Assembly: GCA_905250115.1 (NCBI GenBank)
Contig: CAJNOI010000011.1
Span: forward strand, 1,013,414 to 1,077,413
Source: Adineta steineri
Taxonomy: Eukaryota > Rotifera > Eurotatoria > Adinetida > Adinetidae
DNA: 64,000 bases
Direction: 5' to 3'
Shown here: positions 23,146 through 32,795 of the stretch, one piece after another
Position numbering within the stretch: position 1 is the stretch's first letter
How the letters are laid out: each line of letters opens with the position of its first letter
Made by a program: the position numbers and the translations under genes
The notes under the pieces: model-generated
Told to the model about the DNA's origin: nothing
Databases searched by the model: none
The model's input: only the letters and a program-made list of their open reading frames with translations

Positions 23146-23616
23146 ATGTCTGATATACATAATCGCGTATCACCAAAACCTAGTCATAAATTAAATGAAT
23201 ATGAAAGTGCTGACCTTGGCGAATCAAAATTTTGGCGTAAAGTCAAACAAGATCCCGTTGTGCCCATTGGTTTGTTAAGAATTTTTTGTTTTTTTCTAAA
23301 GATTTATATTATATTTATTTCTTTAGGTATGACCGGATTTGGTTTGATCGTTCTTGGAGCTATTATTGGTTTTAATAGACGAGATCGAAGCAAACCTACA
23401 TCTACCTATTGGTAAGTGTAAAATAATTTCAAAATATAAGTATGTTTGTATTATTTCAATAGGATTCGTACTCGTGTTTATGCACAAGGTTTTGTTGTAT
23501 CTCTATTAACTGCCGCCGCTGTGTATCAAGCTGTTAAAGGCCGACCAGAACCACGTGACATTCATGGACACAAAAAAGTTCCTGAAGGAACATCACCGTC
23601 CACTAATCATCATTAG
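23146..23616 (+). CDS. HIG1-domain mitochondrial inner-membrane protein
   Basis: Three exons, 23146-23269, 23327-23411 and 23463-23616, give 363 nt (120 residues). The HIG1 domain has the usual order: QDPVVPIGMTGFGLIVLGAI (first helix), a basic loop FNRRDRSK, the signature IRTRVYAQGFVV, and the second helix (SLLTAAAVYQAV). It matches the HIGD1/HIGD2 (yeast Rcf1) family, small two-helix proteins associated with respiratory complexes III and IV. HIGD1 and HIGD2 cannot be separated with confidence. The C-terminal tail is hydrophilic and His/Pro-rich. The gene lies 98 bp after TOLLIP on the same strand. Confidence 0.92.
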
Positions 23617-24176
23617 CTAATAACATATTTATTTCTACATTGTACTAATGTAACAGTATTAACTAATCTAATATTTCTATTTAGTTCCTTCTTCATTATC
23701 TCCATAAATGATTAGGTTTTATGTATACTGTTGCTATTCGATATTTATAAACGAAATAAAAAGTAGATCTTTAATTATATAATTGTGTTGATTTATACTT
23801 CTTTAATATCGTGACTAACGTGGGAATTTCACCGTCTGATAAAAATAATTTTCCGGTCATATTTTATGTACTATTAGAACTTGAGGGAAATCACATAAAG
23901 ATAAGAAAATTCTATTTAGTATTTTTTTCAATATTTGCCTAGTTTTTATTAAATATCTATTTTATTACATTAGTTTAAAGTTTATACCAAATATAACCAA
24001 CAATAGTTGTTACAAAAGTTCCATATAATATTTGTTAATTGTTTAAAACATAATGAATATTTGATGATAATTAACTTTAAAAACGAATTTCCTATTAGCC
24101 ATGTAAAATTTTCCTATTGTTTCATAAATCGAATATAATAAATTCATTTAATTCAATCCATTTGTTTCGACTTGAT

Positions 24177-24325
24177 TTATTTCGTATCATTTCCATTTTC
24201 ATTTGTATCTATATAAAAATCATCCCATGGTTGTGCGTTATTACCAAGTAATATAATTGTTAAATTTGATTTTGTTTTATAATAATGCATCTTTGTTCGG
24301 ACGAATATATGTGCGTGTCTGTCAT
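24177..24325 (-). CDS. Possible terminal exon, unidentified
   Basis: After an acceptor (GATAG at about 24330-24326) the minus strand is open for about 48 codons to TAA at 24179-24177. The composition is protein-like, including NLTIILLGNNAQPWDDFYID and a hydrophilic tail ending NGNDTK. No upstream exon was found towards 25 kb. It may be a surviving last exon, or chance. Confidence 0.28.
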
Positions 24326-25202
24326 CTATCACATATGATATGTATTATGATATTTTCAGGGGTTTATGTAGGTGAGAAAACGAACCGTTTGCCTATCTTG
24401 ACTATGGTGACATAGTAGAAAGTAAATAGTACACATAGGAATGAAAAGGGTCATTATTGAATAATTTGTACTCAGGATTAATGGACTTTGGTATAAGTGG
24501 GTATAGACTATAGTTAACGAGTATAAGCGGAATAGAAAAAGAGAAATAATTATGCAATAATCAAGTTATACTCTAAGATAGTAATCAATTGTATGTACTG
24601 TTTAACATAATTATCACGCTTTCAAAGTATAACTTTTGTTTCTGGAAGAAAGTTTTATCAGTATTTTATCATGAGGATTCGGCTGTTGTCTTCGTGATTG
24701 AAATATATTACGGTAAAAATGACGGCCTTCGCTCTTTTGGTGCTATAGGTTCGAATAGTATAAATTTATAACTATAAAATATGATTTTTATACCATATTT
24801 CTATTAGATATAACTCACCACTTTTTTGTTTTTCACGTGGACAATAACAAATCTATTACTTGGAAGAAAAACAAAAATTTTAATGTTCTTATCAAGCATC
24901 TGTTATATAGAGGCATGCATTATACTCACTATCATACACCTTTTTATTCATTCCCTGGATATAGACTTAAAGAAAAAATATGTCTTATATTATGAGAAGT
25001 AGAACGTTTTATGTTGACAACAATGATGAAGAGATTTTCATTTCAATCTTGCCATAGATCTTCAATTATTAATACTGTCGATTATGTGATATAATAATTC
25101 AATTTATTCTAAAAGAACCTTTCTTACCTCCATTGTAAATTTAGACCTTTCATCAATTATCAGAGCTATTCTTAGTTCATGATTTCTATACTATTGTGTG
25201 TT

Positions 25203-25272
25203 TGAGGGTATGGGTGTCATCATTATGTCTTACTCATATTCTCTTTCAAATTCACACTCACCCACACCCATC
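25203..25272. repeat. G-rich / C-rich paired motif
   Basis: GAGGGTATGGGTGT is followed about 35 bases later by CACACTCACCCACACCCA, a near-complementary sense. It belongs to the dispersed motif set seen at 1726, 2236, 4143, 6492 and 35049. Confidence 0.45.
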
Positions 25273-25430
25273 TTTCTGTCCGTTTTATTGTGAAAAATGC
25301 CATGTGCTTTTATATTTTATTCCATGAATATTTTTATACGGTTTTTTTTATTATATGAAAAAAAACCTTAAAGAAAAACTGTAATATAATTAAATATAAT
25401 TTATTGTTCTGTGTCTTCAATATAAGTTCT

Positions 25431-26083
25431 CTAGTTTGTATCTTCTTTTTTGTCACTAGATGTGAACGTCTCCATCTCCACTGGAGTATGTTGGTTTGAA
25501 CCGTTTCTATTTTCTTTTCTTTTTTCTATAATCGTTGAGCTAGCAAACAAGACATGAGCTAGTACCTGCATTCCAAAAAGAATTCCAAACCATTTATATG
25601 CAGCAGTTAAATCATACGTTCCATCAGAAAGCTTCAAGACCACAATTGTTACATAGTTTGGGCTGTAGAAACATTTGTGATTTGAACCAATCTAAGCAAA
25701 AAACATTATAGAATGATTTCGATTTGTCATAAAAACATGAGAGTCTATACTTTATAGTAATCTGGTTGTCGAGAGCTATTGATGTCCGTTGTACTTTTTA
25801 CAAGCGTTCCATTCCAAATGATATATGATAAAAAGAGTTTGTCATACGGGACTTGTTGAGACACACAAGCAGCGTCACGACCGCTAATGCTATTACACGC
25901 GGTTTTTTCGTAACTAGCCGGTTTAGGCCCTGTTACTAGACAACTTGTATTTTCATAGAGTTTATGTCTATGGTATCTATCACGTTCATCTCTGTAGTTC
26001 TCGATTTCATCAAAGCCTAGTTTGATTGGGAAAATTGACGTTACAAGGAGAAACGCCCCACATCCAATTAAAACACCTGACAT
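25431..26083 (-). CDS. Two-pass membrane protein, left palindrome copy
   Basis: Two exons on the minus strand, 26083-25751 (111 codons) and 25691-25431, encode 197 residues. A first hydrophobic helix (VLIGCGAFLLVTSIFPI) is followed by an extracellular-type loop with glycosylation sites (ENTSC, WNGT) and about four to five cysteines. A second helix (YKWFGILFGMQVLAHVLF) and a hydrophilic acidic tail follow. A two-helix protein with a cysteine-bonded loop recalls BK-channel beta subunits in layout only; I do not claim homology. The plus-strand gene at 28022-28604 is its paralogue, sharing the intron position, the sequence at the exon junction (IGSNH.CFY) and LSDG.YDLT. The copies face away from each other as the arms of a palindrome. 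The 5' flanks also match. Confidence 0.82.
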
Positions 26084-28021
26084 CTTTATTACGTGACTCG
26101 ACGGCAGCTATCTAAAATAAAAGAATTTACTAAGAGCTCACAATCTCGATGTCTATATATGTAAATCATTATCTAGATGAATATCTATGCATACAAAACA
26201 CAACACTACATATAGGATAATGGTAAGTCAAAAAAAATCCCTCAGACGTAGTGATCACACTTACTTGTGTCTTGTACGATATAATTGTGAAGTATGCGCA
26301 CTTGCTTCATATATTTATATAAGTTTCGATTATATATATATTACTCATAAGCTACTGATTTATCCCAACATGTTTATCCTTGACAATAGGTAACGCGTGA
26401 ATTGAAGCGGAAATTCATGAGAACTAATGACGCATAATCTATTCTTATTTATGTTAATTACCTGGTTTTTTCCTAATATACCTTTGTTTCGAGGAATTTA
26501 TCAATGACTAATTTTCGATTACACATATTCAAATAATAAGAAATTACATTCATTTACAGCCCGAATATTATCAATAAAATTGCGGATATTTTAGTTTAGT
26601 ATTATTCTGAATACGAAAGGAATGATGCACAACTGTTAGAACAAATTTAGCCATTTGAATTAAATAATTAAGTTTTATTACATTGCTTCTCGAACAGTAT
26701 CTAGAGGAAACACGCAGTAATAAAACGTAAAAAGAATGTAGAAACGAAATCATTTACTAAAACAATGCTACAAAGGTTAGTAACCATTACGTTGATTCAA
26801 ATTTTATAAGATAAATGAAAATAATTTAATAATATTTAATTTTTAACCTGAGGTAAATAGAATTGATAAATGTATATGTTTACAATTTAATTTTAATTTT
26901 AGAGGTTTCGATCACTTGCAGGATCATTAACTAGAAATCTCCATCTCCACCACCACGACCTATAATTTTAATAATGACGTCTCATTTCTCAACTAATATA
27001 AGTAATGTGATTCAAATACATTTATCGATTCTATTTACTTCACATTAAAAATTAAATATTATTAACCGTTACTTTACTCGTACAATAATAATAATGAAAT
27101 TTGTCTGAAGCGTCGCAACTATAGCAGCCAAGTAATTGACAAGGTTAGTAGTGGTCGAACTTGAGAAAGATGTGTGTAAGTTCTCAAAACCTTTTGGAGA
27201 AAATAAGATTATGATGAAAATCGAATGGAAGAAAGATGACACTGTGGTATTGGCTACTAAATCTTTAACGATAGCATCCTGGACCTTGCAGGTCCCCGGT
27301 GGCAATCAATTAGTATCTAAATACTGCTTCTATGAAACACAATCACAGAACGCTACCACAACGCGTTTCAATCTGCCACGCAGATCTCATCAGGTGGCTA
27401 TACTTTCTGCACAAATAAATTCGAATACAAATGATTTTATTGAAGAAAATGTCTGAATATCCTCTAACAGTTGCCTATTACTCTTTTTGTATAAAGAATA
27501 ATACTAAACTACAATATCGGCAACTTAGTTGATCATATTTGGGCTGTAAATGAATGCAATTTCTTATTATTTGAATATGTGTAATCGAAAATTAGTCATT
27601 GATAAATTCCTCGAAACAAAGGTAAATAAGGAAAAAAACAAGTATTTAAAATAAATAAGAATAGATTATGCGTCATTAGTTGTCATAAATTTCCAATTCA
27701 TTTCACGCGTTACCTATTGTCAAGGATAAATATATGTTGGAATAAACCAGTACCTTATGAGGCATATATATATATATAATCGAAATTTTATATAAATACA
27801 TAAAGTAAGTGCGCATACTTCACAATTATATCGTACAAGACACAAGTAAGTGTGATTACTACGTCTGAGGGATTTTTTTTGACTTACCATTATCCTATAT
27901 GTAGTGTTGTGTTTTGTATGCATAGATATTCATTTACATAGTCATTCACATATATATACATCGAGATTGTAAGCTCTTAGTAAATTTTTTTTATTTTAGA
28001 TAGCTACCGTCAAGTCACACA
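26084..28021. promoter_or_regulatory. Bidirectional 5' region inside the palindrome
   Basis: It contains the mirrored upstream regions of the two paralogues. The flank next to each start is conserved between arms, including TAGCTNCCGTC just before the ATG, and mirrored non-coding frames at 26187-26393 and 27720-27923. The central third is mostly unmatched and includes the possible exon at 27148-27456. Confidence 0.5.
27148..27456 (+). CDS. Possible terminal exon in the palindrome centre, unidentified
   Basis: A plus-strand frame is open from an acceptor-like GGTTAG at about 27147 to TGA at 27456, roughly 102 codons. The composition is protein-like (VVVELEKDVCKFSKPF; MMKIEWKKDDTVVLATKSL). There is no convincing start codon in the early part, so it would be the last exon of a gene or a fragment. 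No family is recognised. Its end overlaps the innermost part of the palindrome homology. Confidence 0.3.
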   Translation, partial: VVVELEKDVCKFSKPFGENKIMMKIEWKKDDTVVLATKSLTIASWTLQVPGGNQLVSKYCFYETQSQNATTTRFNLPRRSHQVAILSAQINSNTNDFIEENV

Positions 28022-28604
28022 ATGAAATCAACAAGCGTTTTATTTGTATGTTTAGTGATTGTTCTTTTTTCGTTACTGCTTCCAATTAAATTTGGCTTTC
28101 ATGAAATCAACAACTACGGAAAGGAACGTGATAGATACTATAGACATCAGCTCTATGAAAATACAAGTTGTCTAATAACAGGGCATGGATCCTTTACCCA
28201 TGAGGAATCTATATGCATGGGCACCAATACTGCCGCTAGTTGTGGATCTTCTAAGACCGATTATGACAAACTCTTTTTGTCATACATTATTTGGAATGGA
28301 ACACTTGTTAATGGTACAACGATTACCGATATCTCTCTACGACCAAAGTACTCTAAAGTATACACTCGTATATTTTTATGACAAATCGAAATCATTCTAT
28401 AATTTTTTTCTTTAGATTGGTTCAAATCATCAATGTTTCTATGACCCAGCACGTGTAACAGATGTGGTCTTGAAACTTTCTGATGGCATATATGATTTAA
28501 CTGGTGTATACGTTTGTATTGCAATCGGTTTTGGACTACTGGTATTAGCTCTTGTCTTGCTGATGTTCTGGTTCCACGAGAGACGTCGCGTCGGCGACAT
28601 ATAA
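28022..28604 (+). CDS. Two-pass membrane protein, right palindrome copy
   Basis: Exons 28022-28357 (112 codons) and 28416-28604 encode 174 residues. The plan is the same as in the minus-strand copy at 25431-26083: an N-terminal helix (SVLFVCLVIVLFSLLLPI), a loop with ENTSC and WNGT glycosylation sites and several cysteines, the junction IGSNHQCFYDP, and a second helix (IAIGFGLLVLALVLLMFWF). The tail is short and basic (HERRRVGDI), where the other copy has a longer acidic tail. The difference in tail and the kept open frames suggest both copies are functional and diverging. Exact function unknown. Confidence 0.82.
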
Positions 28605-30042
28605 ATAGTAAATCATACTTAATTTCTCGAAAGCAGTTTTCGAGGATATTTGTCAATCTTTTTTTTACAATTTTTGTTTTTTATTTTTTCTTCTATATAA
28701 TAAACAAGATCATGTAAAGGTGTCCCTGTAATAAAATTTAAAAACACGCCGCATAGTTTTCATGAATTTCAAGTCACAAATACGAAGAACGATGAATATG
28801 GCATTTTTTTCACAATAAAACAGGCAGAAACATACATATTTTTCAATTTTGTCGACGAATCAGACGGCTGTGATTTCATTTTTTCACAATAATTCTCTTT
28901 TAGTTGATTGATGATAAAAATAAAATGTATTAATTGAAAACAGACCGATTTATATCTTCAAATAACATGAACCAATTTCCTACTCTCAGCTTTTTTGTTT
29001 TGATAAATCTAACCTAAAAAATATAGGAAATATCCTTAAATGAATAATAATATTTACCATCAAGCAAATATGTGAAAAAGTAAATGTGGATTATGAAAGA
29101 GAATATGAATAATACATAATCACGAGTTATATGAGTCATTCGAATTTTCTCGAAGCCAATGTAAACAAAAGAAAAAACCAACTAATTAAAATGAGTAAGA
29201 ACAGAATATGTTTTGTTAGTTTTTATGTATTTTAAAGAATAATTCGAATTTTGAATGAAATCAAAACACATGTGCTACATCTAACAGAATTTTAGCGGAA
29301 TAAAATGAATCATTATCGAAGACACAATAGTACATTCATCTTAAGCTCTTAGATACGAGCGCAACAGCTGAAAAAGATTCACTTGAATTATACATATTTA
29401 TCATCAACAATGACATGAAAATCTCTGATGCAATAATCGGATTGAAAAAGCTTAAAATCAAACAAAAAGAGATTACACATATAATAGTGGCTTTCTTTCT
29501 TTGTTTCATAATTCTCATTGAATAATATTCATTTAATAAAATAATAATAAAAAAATCGTCATAACTGTTCTTTGAGTATCAATGACGTTTTAGAGTAACA
29601 TAACAAACAATTTGTCATTTCTGTTATCTCTCTCTTATTTATTCATAACAAATATTGAATTCATCTACATTAACATATATATCATGTGGATGACCAATGA
29701 GTTATTTAGAAATAATTCCATTATTTTAAAATATAAAATTTTATTTGATTGACAAATTTCTAACTGAAGTTATTTTGAAGATATTTTAAGAAAAATATTG
29801 TACGACACAATAGATCTTTATTTGCATTGTCATCATAAACTTTGTTATATTTAATTCCTTATCTTTGTTTTTTTTACTTTAACATGCTGATGTGATATAA
29901 AAATTCATATTAAATATTGTTTACTATATTTGAGTATAGAATTGATGACAGCACCTAAAGTAATTTGAATACGAATAATATTGTTATATAAAATCTTGTC
30001 AAAATTTTTTTCCATGTATATAGACATTTACTAATAAATTAG
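28605..30042. other. Intergenic region upstream of the transporter gene
   Basis: AT-rich. It should hold the missing first exon and promoter of the glucose transporter. A short ATG-led candidate (29945-29960, MTAPK) lies 80 bp upstream of the first recognised exon, but its donor phase does not fit cleanly. No other gene is seen. Confidence 0.35.
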
Positions 30043-31652
30043 TTCTTACAGCATTTGCTACTGGTTCAGGTTTGGTATCATTTGGTTGGAATACTGGTTG
30101 TCTCAATAATGCACAAGAATCAATTAAACCATGGATTGCTGAGTCATATTATCATCGAACAGGACATACACTATCACAACACGTACTTACACTTCTATGG
30201 AGTAGTACTGTAGCAATCTTTGCTATTGGAGGAGCAATAGGAGCTTTTACAGCAAGTATAGTAAGTCGTCGATATGGTAGACGAGGTGGTCTTCTTAGAA
30301 CAAATCTACTTGGAATTATAGCAGCGGTATTAATGTGTTAGTTGATATTTAATTTTTTATATTTAAATTACTAAATATTTATACATTTAGCTTCATCGAA
30401 ATTTGTACATTCACCTGAATTATTAATTTTTGGTCGTTTTATTATTGGTATTGAATGTGGTTTATATACTGGTTTATGTACAATGTATTTAAGTGAAGTA
30501 AGTCCAAAACATGTTCGAGGTATGGTTGGATCATTGGGTGGTCTTTCGCCCTATACGGGTCTTATGTTAGCTGAAATAATGTCAACACCTGCTATACTTG
30601 GAACAAGTACATTATGGCCTTTAATTACAGTTATAGCAGCTGTTCCAAGTGTAACTCAATTTATACTTCTACAATTTTGTTATGAAAGTCCACGATATTT
30701 ATTAATGAATCGTGGTGATGAACAAGGTGCTCGACATGCATTAAGTTCATTACGACAACGATATGATATTGACGATGAAATTAATGAAATGAAACAAGAA
30801 GCTGAACATTTGCGAGGTGAAACTCATGTAACATTAAGAGAATTATTTACTCAACCAATATATCGGTATAGAATATTATTGTTTTCATAATAAATTACAT
30901 TATCTTGTTTAATATACATATAGATTACCACTTGCTGTAGCTGTTGTTGTTCATTTTTCCATGCGTTTTTGTGGTATAAATGCTATCATGTATTATTCAA
31001 CTGCTTTATTTAAACATGCAAATCTTGGTGATGTTGGTCCATATGCTACAATAGGTGTTGGTGTTATACTTGTACTTATAACTTTAGTATCCGGTTCACT
31101 TATGGATATAGCTGGTCGACGAACATTACATCTATGGGGACTTTTTGGTACATGGTTATGTAGTCTTCTACTTACAATCACATTTATTCTTACAGTAAAG
31201 ATTTATTAAGAAAAATTATATGACTTTAAATATTTTTTCTTTTTACTCTATTAGCAATATGCATCATGGTTAAAATTTCTTTCAATTGCATTTGTTTATT
31301 TATTCGTTGTATTCTTTGCTATTGGACCTGGTACTGTTCCATGGATTATTCTTCCTGAAATATTTGCACAAGGTGCTCGTCCAGCAGCTACAAGTGTTGC
31401 TGTAGTAACGAATTGGATGTCAAATTTTGCTGTTGGACTTCTATTTCCACTTTTAGCAGTAGGTGATATTTATATATTATTTTAAAATCTATTTCTATTT
31501 GAATTTAGGAAAACAGTCACCTATCTGATTATTCATTTGTTCCATTTGCTATACTTACTACGTTATCATTCTTATTTCTTTTTAAATATATGCCTGAAAC
31601 CAAGAAACGTACATTTGAAGAAATTACAATGGCTTTTCGTCGAGCTCAATAA
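30043..31652 (+). CDS. Facilitative glucose transporter (GLUT/SLC2 family, MFS)
   Basis: Exons 30043-30336 (could begin at 30052), 30391-30865, 30924-31194, 31255-31458 and 31509-31652 join in frame for about 463 residues; the first coding exon is missing. GLUT signatures follow in order: FGWNTGCLNNAQ (helix 1), SRRYGRRGG (loop 2-3), GRFIIGIECGLYTGL, YLSEVSPKHVRG (helix 4/5), YESPRYLL (central loop), FCGINAIMYYST (helix 7), AGRRTLHLWG, GPGTVPWIILPEIF and PAATSVAVVTNW (helix 10), and PETKKRTFEEI at the C-terminus. Helix 7 lacks the usual QQ before SGIN, having SMRFCGIN, so substrate preference may differ. It transports hexose across the plasma membrane. The stop is at 31652. Confidence 0.93.
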
Positions 31653-31696
31653 TAAGAGAAAAATATTTTTTATATCATTGTTTTTGTTAACATATA

Positions 31697-32003
31697 ATAA
31701 TAAAGTCAAATGAAAAGAAAAGTGCAGTGAAAGGATAAGTTTAATAAAAACTTTATATGAGAAAGATAAATAACAATATAATAACTGGAATTTTCGACCT
31801 TGTCAAGTTGGTTAAAGCGGCCATCATCAGTAACAAACACCAAGAACATCATCAATGTATAACAATTTAATCAGATAACAATGTTAGTCATCATAAAATC
31901 ATAATCATAATCCTAATACTACCAAACTACTACTAAGACTACCGATAACAATAACAATAACAATAATAACAATATGATATCTCTTTTCATTTGACTTTAT
32001 TAT
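31697..32003. repeat. 307-bp element with 22-bp perfect terminal inverted repeats
   Basis: The 22 bases at 31697-31718 are the exact reverse complement of 31982-32003 (core AAAGTCAAATGAAAAG). The interior includes AAC/AAT simple repeats. No target-site duplication was found. It starts 45 bp after the transporter stop, so it probably forms part of its 3' UTR. Confidence 0.6.
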
Positions 32004-32323
32004 GTTTACTGTCAAGTTATCTATTTTATTAATAATAAATCATGTATTCAATAAAAATTTGATAAACAGACGTGGGAAAACTCTAACTTTTATAGTTTTA
32101 TTATGCATATTTACCTAATCAACCACTTTTTTCATTCTTTTTAGAGAACAAAACAGGTAAGCAGGAAAGAAATTTGCCATTATATTACTTTTTATGTCAT
32201 ATACAGTTACGTAAGTTATATTTTTTATATCAAAGAGAAGAAAGTATGATAAGATTTACCAGTAAAACTCTGATTGTTAATTTTCATATTAATTTTCTTC
32301 ATTTATTTTATGTATTCCTAAAT

Positions 32324-32733
32324 TAGCGGTGTTACTTTATCCTTATTTCATTAAGAATAAAGATACAGAAATAAAGTAAATGTTTATATCAATAAAATAA
32401 AGATAAAGATAGTCTTTATTTTCAAAAATAAAGTTAAAATAAAGGATAAAGATACATTTTTTCATGCAATAAGTCCGTATGTGAATACCTTGTATAATAA
32501 TAAACTACGTTTATTTGATCCTCCTTTGTTTTCATCGTCATCATTTTCACATACCATATCATCAAAAAAAGGATCACACAAGAAACGATATATACGAAAA
32601 ATGTTATTCCATATTATAGTTAACTATATACTATCATAATTTTTTGTGAGCTACTCTAAGAAAATAAAAAACGTACATCTCGATAGAAACAAAAATCTTT
32701 ATTTTGGAAAATAAAGATAAAGTAACATCACTA
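32324..32733. repeat. MITE-like element, ~410 bp
   Basis: The left end, TAGCGGTGTTACTTTATC, and the complement of the right end, TAGTGATGTTACTTTATC, match at 16 of 18 positions, and the match continues into CTTATTT. The interior is rich in AATAAAGATAAAG variants. Flanks share ATTCCTNA, roughly consistent with an 8-bp target duplication, though the offset is not clean. The TIR style suggests a non-autonomous DNA transposon, possibly hAT. Confidence 0.6.
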
Positions 32734-32795
32734 TTCCTTATCTTTAAAGATTTTATAGACAGAAAATAAAACCTGTCAACTTGATCATTATTAAC

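Larger units (their letters stand above)
23617..25430. other. Intergenic region with one possible exon
   Basis: AT-rich DNA between the HIG1 gene and the palindrome. It contains a possible minus-strand terminal exon at 24177-24325 (listed) and a G-rich/C-rich motif pair at 25203-25272. A 60-codon plus frame near 24589-24771 has mixed composition and no splice or domain support. Confidence 0.35.
25431..28604. repeat. Divergent palindrome (inverted gene duplication)
   Basis: The left arm, about 25431-26660, matches the reverse complement of the right arm, about 27440-28604. Homology covers both exons and the intron of the paired genes and their shared-type 5' flanks (for example AAGAAATTACATTCATTTACAG near 26547 against its complement near 27545). 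It extends inward to about 26650 and 27450. Roughly 780-970 bp of less similar DNA form the centre. Arms differ by many substitutions and by the length of the 3' exon. Confidence 0.85.

Noticed and set aside
24589-24771. 60-codon plus-strand frame
   Set aside because: No acceptor, domain or continuation; a chance frame cannot be excluded.
26187-26393. 68-codon plus frame with a near copy on the minus strand at 27720-27923
   Set aside because: They are mirror images because both lie in the palindrome's 5' flanks; the homology ends at AT-rich repeats within both frames, so conservation reflects the duplication, not coding.
31795-31850. tRNA-like A-box resemblance (GTTGGTTAAAGCGGC)
   Set aside because: No B-box (GGTTCGANTCC) at the right distance and no acceptor-stem pairing.
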